Assembly (NCBI GenBank): GCA_937941715.1
Contig: CALDGX010000001.1
Location: 1 to 30,607, forward strand
Direction of reading: 5' to 3'
DNA from: an uncultured Chloracidobacterium sp.
GTDB taxonomy: Bacteria; Acidobacteriota; Blastocatellia; Pyrinomonadales; Pyrinomonadaceae
Length of the DNA stretch: 30,607 nucleotides
Positions 6,504 through 13,811 of the stretch are shown in pieces. Made by a program: the position numbers and the translations under genes. Within the stretch, counting starts at the first letter, position 1. Each line of letters starts with the position of its first letter. The notes beneath the pieces are model-generated. The model saw only the letters and a program-made list of their open reading frames with translations, had not been told where the DNA came from and made no database searches.

Positions 6504-8189
6504 ATGCTCAACACTTTTACGTACGAACTTCCCGCGGCGATACATACTGAGTTCACGGCCGCAGTGGAACGATGGAACGGCGGCTCAATGACCGACCGGA
6601 TCTGGCAAAAGGATGCCGCCGTCTGGACCGGCAGCGACGAGTCGAAATGGCTCGGGTGGCTCGACATCGTCGATGCGGAACTCGCCGATCTGCAAAAGTA
6701 CCGTGACCTCTCGGCGGATATAGCCGCGGCCGGATTCACCGATGTCCTACTGATGGGAATGGGCGGTTCGTCGCTGTGTCCCGAAGTTTTGGCGATGACG
6801 TTCGGCAAGGCGAATTTTCACATTCTCGATTCGACCGTCCCGGCTCAGGTAATGGCGGTCGCGGATCGTTTGGATCTGGCCCGGACCTTGTTCATCGTCG
6901 CCAGTAAATCCGGCTCGACGCTTGAGCCCAATTGTTTCAAGCAATACTTTTTTGACCGCGTTTCGCAGCTTGTCGGAGCCCCGAACGCAGGACGCCAGTT
7001 CATTGCGATCACCGATCCAGGCTCAAAGATGGAACAGGTCGCCGAGCAGGACGGCTTTCGATACATTTTTTACGGTAAGCCGCAGATCGGCGGGCGATTT
7101 TCGGCGCTCTCGGCGTTTGGAATGACCGCAGCGGCCGCGATGGGCCTCGACGTTGAAAGTTTTTTGACAAGCTCGGCCGAAATGGTCTGCGCCTGCCGCG
7201 GCAGTAACACCGCCGAAAATCCCGGGGCCGCACTCGGACTCCTGCTTGGGGTTTGTCACGCCGCGGGCCGCGACAAGCTGACCATCTTCACCTCGCCAGA
7301 GATCCATGATCTCGGCGCCTGGATGGAACAGCTTGTGGCCGAATCGACCGGTAAGAACGGCGTCGCGATCGTTCCCGTCGACCGCGAACAACCGCAGGCC
7401 GCCGATCGTTACGGCTCGGACCGCATTTTCGCGTTTCTGTCTGTTTCGGGAAACGGCGATCTCAACGAACTATATGCCGCCGTTACAGCCGCGGGCCATC
7501 CGGCCGTGAAGATCGAACTCGGTTCGATCGACGATCTCGGACAGGAGTTTTTCCGTTGGGAATTTGCGACCGCGGTCACCGGAGCGGTGTTGGGGATCAA
7601 CCCGTTTGACCAACCCGATGTCGAATCGGCCAAGATCGAGGCCCGCAAGATCACCGACGAATACGAGACCACTGGCTCGCTGCCCGAAGAAGTCCCGTTC
7701 TTTGCCTCGGAGAATATTTCGCTGTTTACCGGCGATAAGTATGCCGGCGAGTTGCTCGCCGCCGCCGAAGACGAGACCGCCGCTGCGATCATCGACGCTC
7801 ATTTGTCCGGTATCGGCGAGGGCGATTACTTTGGCTTGCTCGGCTATGTAGAGATGAACGCGGAAAATGAGCAGCTTTTGCAGGCGATGCGTACTTCGGT
7901 GCTCGAGCGTTTCGAGTGTGCGACGTGTCTCGGGTTCGGCCCGCGATTTCTGCATTCGACCGGCCAGGCCTACAAGGGCGGCGGCAATAACGGCGTCTTT
8001 CTGCAGATAACTTCAGACGACCTCGCCGACATTCCGGTGCCGGGACAAAAATACAGCTTCGGCGTGGTCAAAGCCGCACAATCGCGCGGAGATTTTCAGG
8101 TGCTGATAGATCGCGGCCGCCGTGCCCTGCGGGTACACATTGGCAAAAACGTTGCCGAAGGCCTGAAGGAACTCGCCGTCATTATCTGA
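6504..8189 (+). CDS. pgi: Glucose-6-phosphate isomerase, transaldolase-fusion type but stand-alone
   Basis: This 561-residue protein has SIS-domain phosphate-binding motifs: GMGGSSL at 85-91, SKSGST at 134-139 and GGRFS at 196-200. The C-terminal third (GFGPRFLHSTGQAYKGG, then a VPGQKYSFGVVKAAQ stretch) is characteristic of the isomerase half of bifunctional transaldolase/phosphoglucose isomerase proteins, which are usually about 900-950 residues. The transaldolase half is absent; the gene before it is an inositol-phosphate synthase instead. It should interconvert glucose 6-phosphate and fructose 6-phosphate in the cytosol. The start at 6504 avoids overlap with the upstream gene and leaves a 5-bp gap, so the two are probably co-transcribed. 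An in-frame ATG at 6471 inside the upstream gene is less likely. Confidence 0.88.
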   Translation: MLNTFTYELPAAIHTEFTAAVERWNGGSMTDRIWQKDAAVWTGSDESKWLGWLDIVDAELADLQKYRDLSADIAAAGFTDVLLMGMGGSSLCPEVLAMTFGKANFHILDSTVPAQVMAVADRLDLARTLFIVASKSGSTLEPNCFKQYFFDRVSQLVGAPNAGRQFIAITDPGSKMEQVAEQDGFRYIFYGKPQIGGRFSALSAFGMTAAAAMGLDVESFLTSSAEMVCACRGSNTAENPGAALGLLLGVCHAAGRDKLTIFTSPEIHDLGAWMEQLVAESTGKNGVAIVPVDREQPQAADRYGSDRIFAFLSVSGNGDLNELYAAVTAAGHPAVKIELGSIDDLGQEFFRWEFATAVTGAVLGINPFDQPDVESAKIEARKITDEYETTGSLPEEVPFFASENISLFTGDKYAGELLAAAEDETAAAIIDAHLSGIGEGDYFGLLGYVEMNAENEQLLQAMRTSVLERFECATCLGFGPRFLHSTGQAYKGGGNNGVFLQITSDDLADIPVPGQKYSFGVVKAAQSRGDFQVLIDRGRRALRVHIGKNVAEGLKELAVII

Positions 8190-8255
8190 CCCTCTGAAAT
8201 TTGCGTGTCGGACGATCATGTTGTTGGAGGTGTTCGCGGGCTTTTTGCCGCGCGG

Positions 8256-8284
8256 AAAAGGCCGGACTGGCCGGCCTTATTTCC
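8256..8284. terminator. Bidirectional intrinsic terminator
   Basis: The stem AAGGCCGG (8258-8265) pairs with CCGGCCTT (8271-8278) around the loop ACTGG. It has an A-run on the left and a T-rich run on the right. It sits between the convergent isomerase and glycine-zipper genes and can serve both. Confidence 0.8.
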
Positions 8285-8309
8285 AATTAATAGGAAGTTC
8301 GCGTCAGCA

Positions 8310-9044
8310 CTATGGCGTGACCGGATTGGCTTCGACAAATCGCGGCAGTGATATTGCTTGATTGAGATACACGCCGAATTCGGTCCCGGCTTTGACCGTT
8401 GCCTCTTCGCCTTTTGTCTGGGTCTCGGCGATCAGGCCGCCTACTCCGCCGATGATGCCGCCGATCAGGGCACCCTTGCCTCCGCCGATCGCACCGCCGA
8501 TGACCGCACCTCCGACGCCGCCGCCGCCGATGAATTTGACCTTGCGCAGTTTCGTCTTATCACCCGAAGCCGTACCTTCGTTGTCGCTTTTGGCACTCTT
8601 GCTGTCGAGATCGGTCAGCGAACCGTTGATCGCCCGCGAACTGCCGTTCGGCATGCGGACCGAGATGAAACTTACGTCGATCTCCCCGACATGTCCGCCC
8701 TTGCGGGCCGCCTTGACGGTATCGACCCGCCCCGTAACGGTCGAACCCGTCGGAATGACGACGACGCCGGTCGACGAGTAGACCGGTTCGGTCACCGTCG
8801 CCGTAAAGGTATCGCCGGCCTTGGCGGTCTTCGACGAGAGAGTCTTATTCATACGCACTCTCATCGTTGTGCCCGACTCGACAGTAAAGAGCGGCACTGC
8901 CGGTTTCTTCGGGCTCGGTTGCTTTGCCACCGGGCGCTTCTTCAAGACCGGCTTTCTGGTTTGTGCCAGACCGTCAACTGACCCTATGGTCAGGAGCAAT
9001 GCCAAGAACATCAAAAATCCGCTAAAATTCAATTTCTTTTTCAT
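8310..9044 (-). CDS. Secreted glycine-zipper protein of unknown function
   Basis: This 244-residue protein has a signal peptide (residues about 1-28, ending GLAQ) and then a Lys/Pro-rich stretch. A central domain follows (residues about 53-160, with FTVESGTTMRVRMNKTLSS and VVVIPTGSTVTGRV) resembling the pore-side beta-domain pattern of TrbI/VirB10-like and 'conjugal transfer/glycine-zipper' proteins. A glycine-rich zipper near residues 175-205 (repeats of GGAIGGGKGALIGGIIGG) suggests membrane association. It may be an envelope-stability protein. It stands alone, with no secretion-system gene beside it, so a type IV secretion role is not supported. It is terminated by the hairpin at 8256-8284. 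Confidence 0.78.
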   Translation of the reverse strand: MKKKLNFSGFLMFLALLLTIGSVDGLAQTRKPVLKKRPVAKQPSPKKPAVPLFTVESGTTMRVRMNKTLSSKTAKAGDTFTATVTEPVYSSTGVVVIPTGSTVTGRVDTVKAARKGGHVGEIDVSFISVRMPNGSSRAINGSLTDLDSKSAKSDNEGTASGDKTKLRKVKFIGGGGVGGAVIGGAIGGGKGALIGGIIGGVGGLIAETQTKGEEATVKAGTEFGVYLNQAISLPRFVEANPVTP

Positions 9045-9349
9045 ATCGGTTCACCCAAATTGCCCTTTGGCCTCCTTGTCGGATCCGGGCCGAGTCTTTG
9101 TATCCAATATCGATCGATTAGTTGTCCATCACGATCACTTTGGGGGTTTGAGTACGATTCAAGATTAACATTTGCAAATATTAAAATAAATAGGTGAAAT
9201 TTCCTGAAATCGATCATAATTGGCACTATACTCCAAGCGTCACAGTTAGTTTGTAATCTCCAGAAGTTGCCTTAGCCCCCGGTCCAAAGCCGGGGGTTAA
9301 GTCGTTAAAGGGAGAGTTTTAACAAGTTTTTTCAAGGAGAAACGTCTTT
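9045..9349. other. 305-bp divergent intergenic region
   Basis: This AT-rich region lies between the glycine-zipper gene (minus) and the DUF5658 gene (plus) and must hold both promoters. No convincing -35/-10 pair was found. A strong hairpin is present near the right end (9276-9296), and AAGGAG at 9334-9339 is a good ribosome binding site for the gene at 9350. No credible coding frame was seen. Confidence 0.6.
9276..9296 (+). promoter_or_regulatory. GC-rich hairpin in the DUF5658 leader
   Basis: CCCCCGG (9276-9282) pairs exactly with CCGGGGG (9290-9296) around a 7-base loop and is followed by TTAA. It lies about 55 bases upstream of the start codon at 9350. There is no T-tract, so it is not a classical terminator; it could be a leader stem or a dispersed repeat. 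Confidence 0.5.
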
Positions 9350-9715
9350 ATGCCATTGGCCACGCCCGCATTCCTTCTTTTCGCTCTTAACCTGCTCGAC
9401 GCGCTTTTAACGATCGTCTGGGTGCGCTCGGGAGTTGCGACTGAGGGAAACCAGCTGATGGCTTCGCTTTTGGATATCGGCAACGGACCTTTCCTGGCCG
9501 TCAAGATCGCGATGGGCACTGTCGCCGCGATCGTATTGATCCGCTGGGGCAGCAGGCCGCTCGCACGATACGGCCTGTCGGTCGCATTGGCGATATATAT
9601 CGGCCTGATGGGCATCCATCTCTTTACCGGCCTCGCCGCCTTCGGCTATGTTTCGGCCGACCAGATCAAGGAATTTACAGAAATCCCCGGTCAACTTTTC
9701 GCTATGTTCATTTGA
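9350..9715 (+). CDS. DUF5658 family membrane protein
   Basis: This 121-residue protein is almost entirely hydrophobic, with about four predicted membrane segments (near residues 5-25, 45-65, 72-92 and 100-120). The N-terminal motif NLLDALLTIVWVRSG, followed by ATEGNQLMA and a conserved K in GPFLAVKI, matches the DUF5658 family, whose function is unknown. The start is supported by AAGGAG ten bases upstream. It forms a single-gene unit ended by a strong terminator. Confidence 0.82.
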   Translation: MPLATPAFLLFALNLLDALLTIVWVRSGVATEGNQLMASLLDIGNGPFLAVKIAMGTVAAIVLIRWGSRPLARYGLSVALAIYIGLMGIHLFTGLAAFGYVSADQIKEFTEIPGQLFAMFI

Positions 9716-9736
9716 TGCGGGAATCGCAATTCGCTC

Positions 9737-9780
9737 CGGGCCTGTTGTTTCGAAATTGGAAACAACGGCCCGTTTTTTTT
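9737..9780 (+). terminator. Strong intrinsic terminator after the DUF5658 gene
   Basis: CGGGCC and TGTTGTTTC pair with GAAACAACG and GCCCG, giving about 14 stem pairs, followed directly by eight T residues ending at 9780. Confidence 0.92.
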
Positions 9781-9809
9781 CGTACCTTAATAACCAACGC
9801 AAAGGGATT

Positions 9810-9837
9810 TTGCCGGCATCAAAATGCTTGCTATTTT
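9810..9837 (+). promoter_or_regulatory. Possible sigma-70 promoter of the HtrA-type gene
   Basis: TTGCCG (9810-9815) and TATTTT (9832-9837) are separated by 16 bases, directly upstream of the gene at 9861. GAGG at 9846-9849 is a rather distant ribosome binding site. This is weak evidence. Confidence 0.3.
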
Positions 9838-9860
9838 CTTAATTTGAGGTAATTGTCATT

Positions 9861-11051
9861 ATGAACAGGAACTCGGTCTATCAGCTTTCGGCCCGCCAGA
9901 TTTTGCTGCTCGCGTTCGCGTCAGCTTTGATCGCCGTGGGCGCGACGGCGCTCATTTACAACTACGGCCGGATGATCGTCACCAAGAGCGGCTCCGATGT
10001 GACGCTCGCCGAACAGGCTCCGCCGCAGGGCATCACCGATCCGTCACAGGTGTCGGACGAACAGAACAGTATCGAGGTGTACAGGGCGATCTCGCCGGGC
10101 GTCGCGTTCATCAATACGACATCGTATCAGCAGGATTTTTGGGGCGACGTTCAGGAGGGCAATGGCAACGGCTCGGGATCGGTCATCGACGCCGACGGCA
10201 ACATTCTGACCAACTTTCACGTCATCGACGGTGCCCAGAAACTCACCGTCAGCTTTGGCGGCGACAAGGTCTATCCGGCCAAGGTGGTCGGCGGCGACCC
10301 TGACACGGACCTCGCGGTCATCAAGATCGACCCGCCGCCCGGAATGACGATAGTCCCGCTTGGCGATTCAGATAAGCTCGTCGTCGGGCAGAAGGTCCTC
10401 GCGATCGGCAATCCCTTCGGACTCGACCGCACATTGACGACCGGTGTCATCTCGGGGCTCCAGCGGCCGATCCGTGCCCGTAATAACCGGCCGATCGATG
10501 CCGCGATCCAGACAGACGCATCAATCAACCCCGGAAACTCAGGCGGCCCGCTGCTCGACAAATACGGCAGGATGATCGGCATCAACTCGCAGATACTGTC
10601 GCCCGCCGGCGGATCTGTCGGGGTCGGGTTTGCGGTCCCGGTCAATATCGCCAAGCGCATCGTGCCGCAGCTCATCCAGTACGGCGAGGTTCGCCGGCCC
10701 AAGCTGGGAGCAGCGACGATCAGTGCAGCTGAGGTCAATAACCGCGGCTACAGGCTGCCGATCGAGAACGGCCTTGTGATCCAGCGTGTCGAACCGGGCA
10801 CGACCGCCTCGAACGCGGGCCTCCGCGGCCTCTCGCAGGCAGTGAACGGCGGCATCGCCCTCGGCGACATCATTACGGCCATCGACGGCGAGAAGATGAA
10901 CGATCTTGACGACCTGTACCGATATCTCGACAAAAAGCAGATCGGCCAGACCGCACAGTTCGAAGTATATCGCGGCGGCAAGATAGTCACGATACCGGTC
11001 AAATTGCTCGGCTCGGCCCCGTCCGTACGTACGACGCGGCGGTTGGAATAA
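9861..11051 (+). CDS. HtrA/DegP-type (S1C) serine protease with one PDZ domain
   Basis: This 396-residue protein has a single N-terminal membrane anchor (residues about 12-35), so the protease faces the periplasm. The trypsin-like domain carries the complete catalytic triad: H120 in TNFHVIDG, D150 in DTDLAVIK and S227 in NPGNSGGP. One PDZ domain follows (about residues 285-380), with LGDIITAIDG near its end. This layout resembles DegS rather than two-PDZ DegP, but a role in sigma-E signalling is not implied by the neighbours. The usual function is quality control of misfolded envelope proteins. It has its own promoter region and lies between two hairpins. Confidence 0.92.
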   Translation: MNRNSVYQLSARQILLLAFASALIAVGATALIYNYGRMIVTKSGSDVTLAEQAPPQGITDPSQVSDEQNSIEVYRAISPGVAFINTTSYQQDFWGDVQEGNGNGSGSVIDADGNILTNFHVIDGAQKLTVSFGGDKVYPAKVVGGDPDTDLAVIKIDPPPGMTIVPLGDSDKLVVGQKVLAIGNPFGLDRTLTTGVISGLQRPIRARNNRPIDAAIQTDASINPGNSGGPLLDKYGRMIGINSQILSPAGGSVGVGFAVPVNIAKRIVPQLIQYGEVRRPKLGAATISAAEVNNRGYRLPIENGLVIQRVEPGTTASNAGLRGLSQAVNGGIALGDIITAIDGEKMNDLDDLYRYLDKKQIGQTAQFEVYRGGKIVTIPVKLLGSAPSVRTTRRLE

Positions 11052-11061
11052 CGGCACGACC

Positions 11062-11097
11062 AATGAGGCCGGCGCTCATGACGGCGTCGGCCTCATT
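11062..11097. terminator. Inverted repeat after the HtrA-type gene
   Basis: AATGAGGCCG (11062-11071) pairs with CGGCCTCATT (11088-11097). The hairpin is strong, but no T-tract follows, so termination may be partial and may allow read-through into the small gene at 11107. Confidence 0.55.
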
Positions 11098-11106
11098 GCC
11101 CCGCAA

Positions 11107-11346
11107 ATGAGCGAAACGCACGATTTTTTTAACGACGGTTACGGTTGGCAGTGCCGCGTTTGCTCGAAAGAGCTCTCGGCGGTCAAAACAGCCGCATCGT
11201 CCTTGCCGCTTTACTACCGCGAAGGCGAGGCGGAATCCAAGAACCCATTGCCGACCACCCAGGCTCTCGCCCGCTGGACCGATGCGACACGCCGTTCGCT
11301 CACGTGTCCGCGATGCGGTGTGACCGAGCTTATTGAGATCAACTAG
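11107..11346 (+). CDS. Small zinc-ribbon protein of unknown function
   Basis: This 79-residue protein has two CxxC knuckles (C16/C19 and C67/C70) spaced as in a treble-clef or zinc-ribbon fold, so it probably binds one zinc ion. The C-terminal TCPRCGVTELIEIN is typical of ribbon proteins. There is no signal peptide, so it is cytoplasmic. It starts 10 bases after the hairpin that follows the protease gene and ends 50 bases before the phosphatase gene. A role in nucleic-acid or protein binding is possible but not shown. Confidence 0.7.
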   Translation: MSETHDFFNDGYGWQCRVCSKELSAVKTAASSLPLYYREGEAESKNPLPTTQALARWTDATRRSLTCPRCGVTELIEIN

Positions 11347-11396
11347 CGGCACCCTAAATTTCAAACTCGACGACACATCGTGATAAATTGTAGTTA

Positions 11397-12242
11397 ATGC
11401 TGCATCATGAGCTCGAAACCGCGATCTCGCTTGCGCGGATCGCCGGCAAGTTGATCCTCGAACACTACGCTACAGATTTTGAAACCCATCAAAAGCTCGG
11501 GGCCGACAACCGATACGAACCGGTGACCATTGCTGACCGAGAGGCCAGCCGCGTCATAGTTGACGGGCTCGGGGCCGCGTTTCCAGACGACGCCATATTG
11601 TCCGAAGAAGAGGCGGACCAACCCGAAATTCGCCTCGCCAGCCGGCGCGTGTGGATCATCGACCCGATCGACGGTACCGCGGGTTTTGTAAAAAAAGACG
11701 GCGATTTCGGCGTCCAGATCGGCCTCGCGGAAAACGGCTTCCCGGTGCTCGGCATCGTTTTCCTGCCGTTTCACGATTCGATGAGTTACGCCGTAAAAGG
11801 CGGCGGATCGTTTACCGCGATCGGATCCGGCGAACCGGTAAGGATGTCGACCTCGGACCGTACAGACCTTTCGACGATGACGATCGCAGTTACCCGCAAC
11901 CACCTGACCCCGCGGATGAAGCGCATCATAGAGCACTTCGGATTTACTAACATCGTCCGGCGCGGTTCGGTCGGCCTCAAGGCAGGCCTCATCGCCTCGC
12001 GCATCTGCGACATCTACATTCACCCGAGCCCGCGGACAAAGATCTGGGACACATGTGCGCCGCAGATAATCTTAGAGGAAGCCGGCGGCATGCTGACTGA
12101 TATTTTTGGCGGCCCGCTCAGATATGACCGGGCGCAGCTCCAGAATTTGAACGGCATTCTCGCAAGTAACGGTGCGGTCCACGAGCAGGCCGTCGAGCGG
12201 CTCGGTTCGGTGCTTGCCGAATTGGGCCGCGCGCCAATGTAA
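11397..12242 (+). CDS. Inositol monophosphatase / CysQ family phosphatase
   Basis: This 281-residue protein has the family's metal-binding residues: E70/E71 in LSEEEA, the motif DPIDGT (D89, D92), and D218 in KIWDTCAP followed by EEAGG. These phosphatases hydrolyse inositol 1-phosphate, or 3'-phosphoadenosine 5'-phosphate in the CysQ branch, using Mg2+. The DIYIHPSPRTKIWD context looks closer to the CysQ/PAP-phosphatase side, but motifs alone cannot settle it. An inositol-phosphate synthase lies 5 kb upstream, which keeps the inositol reading open; the cystathionine enzyme 2.7 kb downstream would fit the sulfur reading. The start at 11397 has no strong ribosome binding site. Confidence 0.85.
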   Translation: MLHHELETAISLARIAGKLILEHYATDFETHQKLGADNRYEPVTIADREASRVIVDGLGAAFPDDAILSEEEADQPEIRLASRRVWIIDPIDGTAGFVKKDGDFGVQIGLAENGFPVLGIVFLPFHDSMSYAVKGGGSFTAIGSGEPVRMSTSDRTDLSTMTIAVTRNHLTPRMKRIIEHFGFTNIVRRGSVGLKAGLIASRICDIYIHPSPRTKIWDTCAPQIILEEAGGMLTDIFGGPLRYDRAQLQNLNGILASNGAVHEQAVERLGSVLAELGRAPM

Positions 12243-12312
12243 GACATGCCTCAGAGCCGCTTGTACGAACGATTTACGTGATATGATTTAGGCGTCGGGC
12301 AGGGACATTGCT

Positions 12313-12789
12313 ATGGAAAACGCGATCTGGATATTATGGCTCATTCTCGGCGTCGGCCTGGTGGTCGCCGAGGTGTTCACGCTCGGGTTCGTCCTGCTCT
12401 GGTTCGGCATTGGAGCATTGGCCGCCGCTGCCATGGCCTTTACCGGCTTTGGGTTTGGCTGGCAGTTCGCCGCATTTGCGATCGTCTCGGTCGCGTTGAC
12501 GGCAATGTCGCGCACTATCTTTGCCAACTATTTCACACACGGTGACGGACACCGGCTGAAGATGGGTATCGACTCGATGCCCGGCCAGATCGGTACTGTC
12601 ACGACGGCCAGCAACGGAGCGATGCTCGAGGCGGCGGTCAAGGTATTTGGCTCGACATGGACGGCCTTTCCCGCTGATGGCGAATCCGTACTGGTCGAGG
12701 GCGAAAAGGTCGAGATCGTCGAGGTCAAAGGCTCGTCGGTCTTTGTCCGCAAGGTGACGAACGAGTTGCCTGAATGGCGAAGCAAGTAG
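12313..12789 (+). CDS. NfeD family membrane protein
   Basis: This 158-residue protein has two to three membrane helices in the first 75 residues (WILWLILGVGLVVAEVF, then a Gly/Ala/Phe-rich pair). A soluble OB-fold-like C-terminal domain follows, with GQIGTVTT near residue 95 and VLVEGEKVEIVEVKGSSVFVR near 135. This is the short NfeD type, usually partnered with a stomatin-like (SPFH) protein and thought to act in membrane quality control or raft organisation. No SPFH gene is next to it here. It is terminated by the strong hairpin at 12816-12856. Confidence 0.87.
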   Translation: MENAIWILWLILGVGLVVAEVFTLGFVLLWFGIGALAAAAMAFTGFGFGWQFAAFAIVSVALTAMSRTIFANYFTHGDGHRLKMGIDSMPGQIGTVTTASNGAMLEAAVKVFGSTWTAFPADGESVLVEGEKVEIVEVKGSSVFVRKVTNELPEWRSK

Positions 12790-12815
12790 CTCGCCGACCC
12801 GCAGCACATCAAACG

Positions 12816-12856
12816 AAAAATGGACGATCGCCGCCAAATGCGATCGTCCATTTTTT
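12816..12856. terminator. Strong bidirectional intrinsic terminator
   Basis: AAAAATGGACGATCGC (12816-12831) pairs with GCGATCGTCCATTTTT around an 8-base loop, with A- and T-runs on the two sides. It separates the convergent NfeD and PP2C genes. Confidence 0.93.
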
Positions 12857-12873
12857 GTAAATTCACAGCCGGA

Positions 12874-13809
12874 CTAGATGATCTCGGCCGTATCCTGATC
12901 GGCGGTGTCGTGAATGCCGCCCAGATCGATCAACTCCAGCTTGACCTCGTCGCCAACCGGTTCGGGCAGGCTGTCGCCGACAAATTTAGCGATAATGACG
13001 GTGATATTGTCCTCGCCGCCGTTCTCATTTGCCTCACGGACGAGTTCGACACACGCGTTCTGCAGATCGTCGAAATTATCCAAAATGATCCGCTGCATAC
13101 CGCCGGCGGACACTTTGTTGGAAAGGCCGTCACTGCAGATCAGAAAGACGTCGTCCCGATGGGGCGTCACACGAGCCGAAACGGGATAGATCTCGTTTTG
13201 AGCCCCGAGTGCCTGCAGAATGACATTCTTAAGCGTATGTGTCTCGGCCTCGGCCTCGGAGATCTGTTGGGCGTCGATCAGCTGCTGGACAAGCGACTGG
13301 TCCTTGGTCACCTGATAGATCTTGCCGTTGCGGACCAGATACGCGCGGCTGTCACCGACCTGGATCACATCGGCCGCCTCGGGCGTGATGCCGATACCGG
13401 TAAAGGTCGCTCCCATTCCCTGAAACTGAGGGTCAGTGCGTCCCTGGTTGTGGATCAACTGATTGGCGTAAAGGGTCGCCTCGTAGAGACGGCTGATCAG
13501 ATAGAGGTCATACGCCGCCGGTTCGATAGTCTTGTCGATATCATCACCGAGGATTTGTTCGCTGACGGTCTCGACGGCCATCGTACTGGCGACCTCGCCC
13601 GCAAGGGCTCCGCCCATACCGTCCGAAACGGCGAGCACCACGCCATTGCCGTCAACCTCAAAGGTCTGAGATTCAACGACAAACTCTCCATCATCCTGCG
13701 AGCCTGTCCAGCGCTTGGCTCCGGTGATATTCAGCACGAGGTAATTGTCCTCGTTGCCTTTGCGCACGCGGCCGATATGCGATGTGGCGTGTATCTCAAC
13801 AGTGAACAT
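12874..13809 (-). CDS. PP2C-type serine/threonine protein phosphatase
   Basis: This 311-residue cytoplasmic protein shows the PP2C motifs in order: HIGRVRKGNEDN (E20, D21), VSDGMGG (D63, G64), VGDSRAYL near residue 153, CSDGLSNKV near 230 and NGGEDNITVI near 276. These residues bind the two catalytic metal ions. The enzyme belongs to the PrpC/Stp1-like group, which usually reverses phosphorylation by Hanks-type kinases, but no kinase gene is in the window. It starts 2 bases after the stop of the cystathionine enzyme gene, so the two are likely co-transcribed. An acidic C-terminal tail of about 35 residues lies beyond the core domain. Confidence 0.9.
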   Translation of the reverse strand: MFTVEIHATSHIGRVRKGNEDNYLVLNITGAKRWTGSQDDGEFVVESQTFEVDGNGVVLAVSDGMGGALAGEVASTMAVETVSEQILGDDIDKTIEPAAYDLYLISRLYEATLYANQLIHNQGRTDPQFQGMGATFTGIGITPEAADVIQVGDSRAYLVRNGKIYQVTKDQSLVQQLIDAQQISEAEAETHTLKNVILQALGAQNEIYPVSARVTPHRDDVFLICSDGLSNKVSAGGMQRIILDNFDDLQNACVELVREANENGGEDNITVIIAKFVGDSLPEPVGDEVKLELIDLGGIHDTADQDTAEII

Positions 13810-13811
13810 AA

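Noticed and set aside
8310..9044. Glycine-zipper protein as part of a type IV secretion system
   Set aside because: The central domain only resembles TrbI/VirB10 in pattern; no ATPase, pilin or other secretion gene is nearby.
9041..9226. A 61-codon minus-strand frame in the 305-bp intergenic region
   Set aside because: It overlaps the start of the glycine-zipper gene, lacks a ribosome binding site and has no domain features.
9215..9235. TTGGCACTATACT as a sigma-54 promoter
   Set aside because: The GG is present, but no GC follows at the required 10-base spacing.
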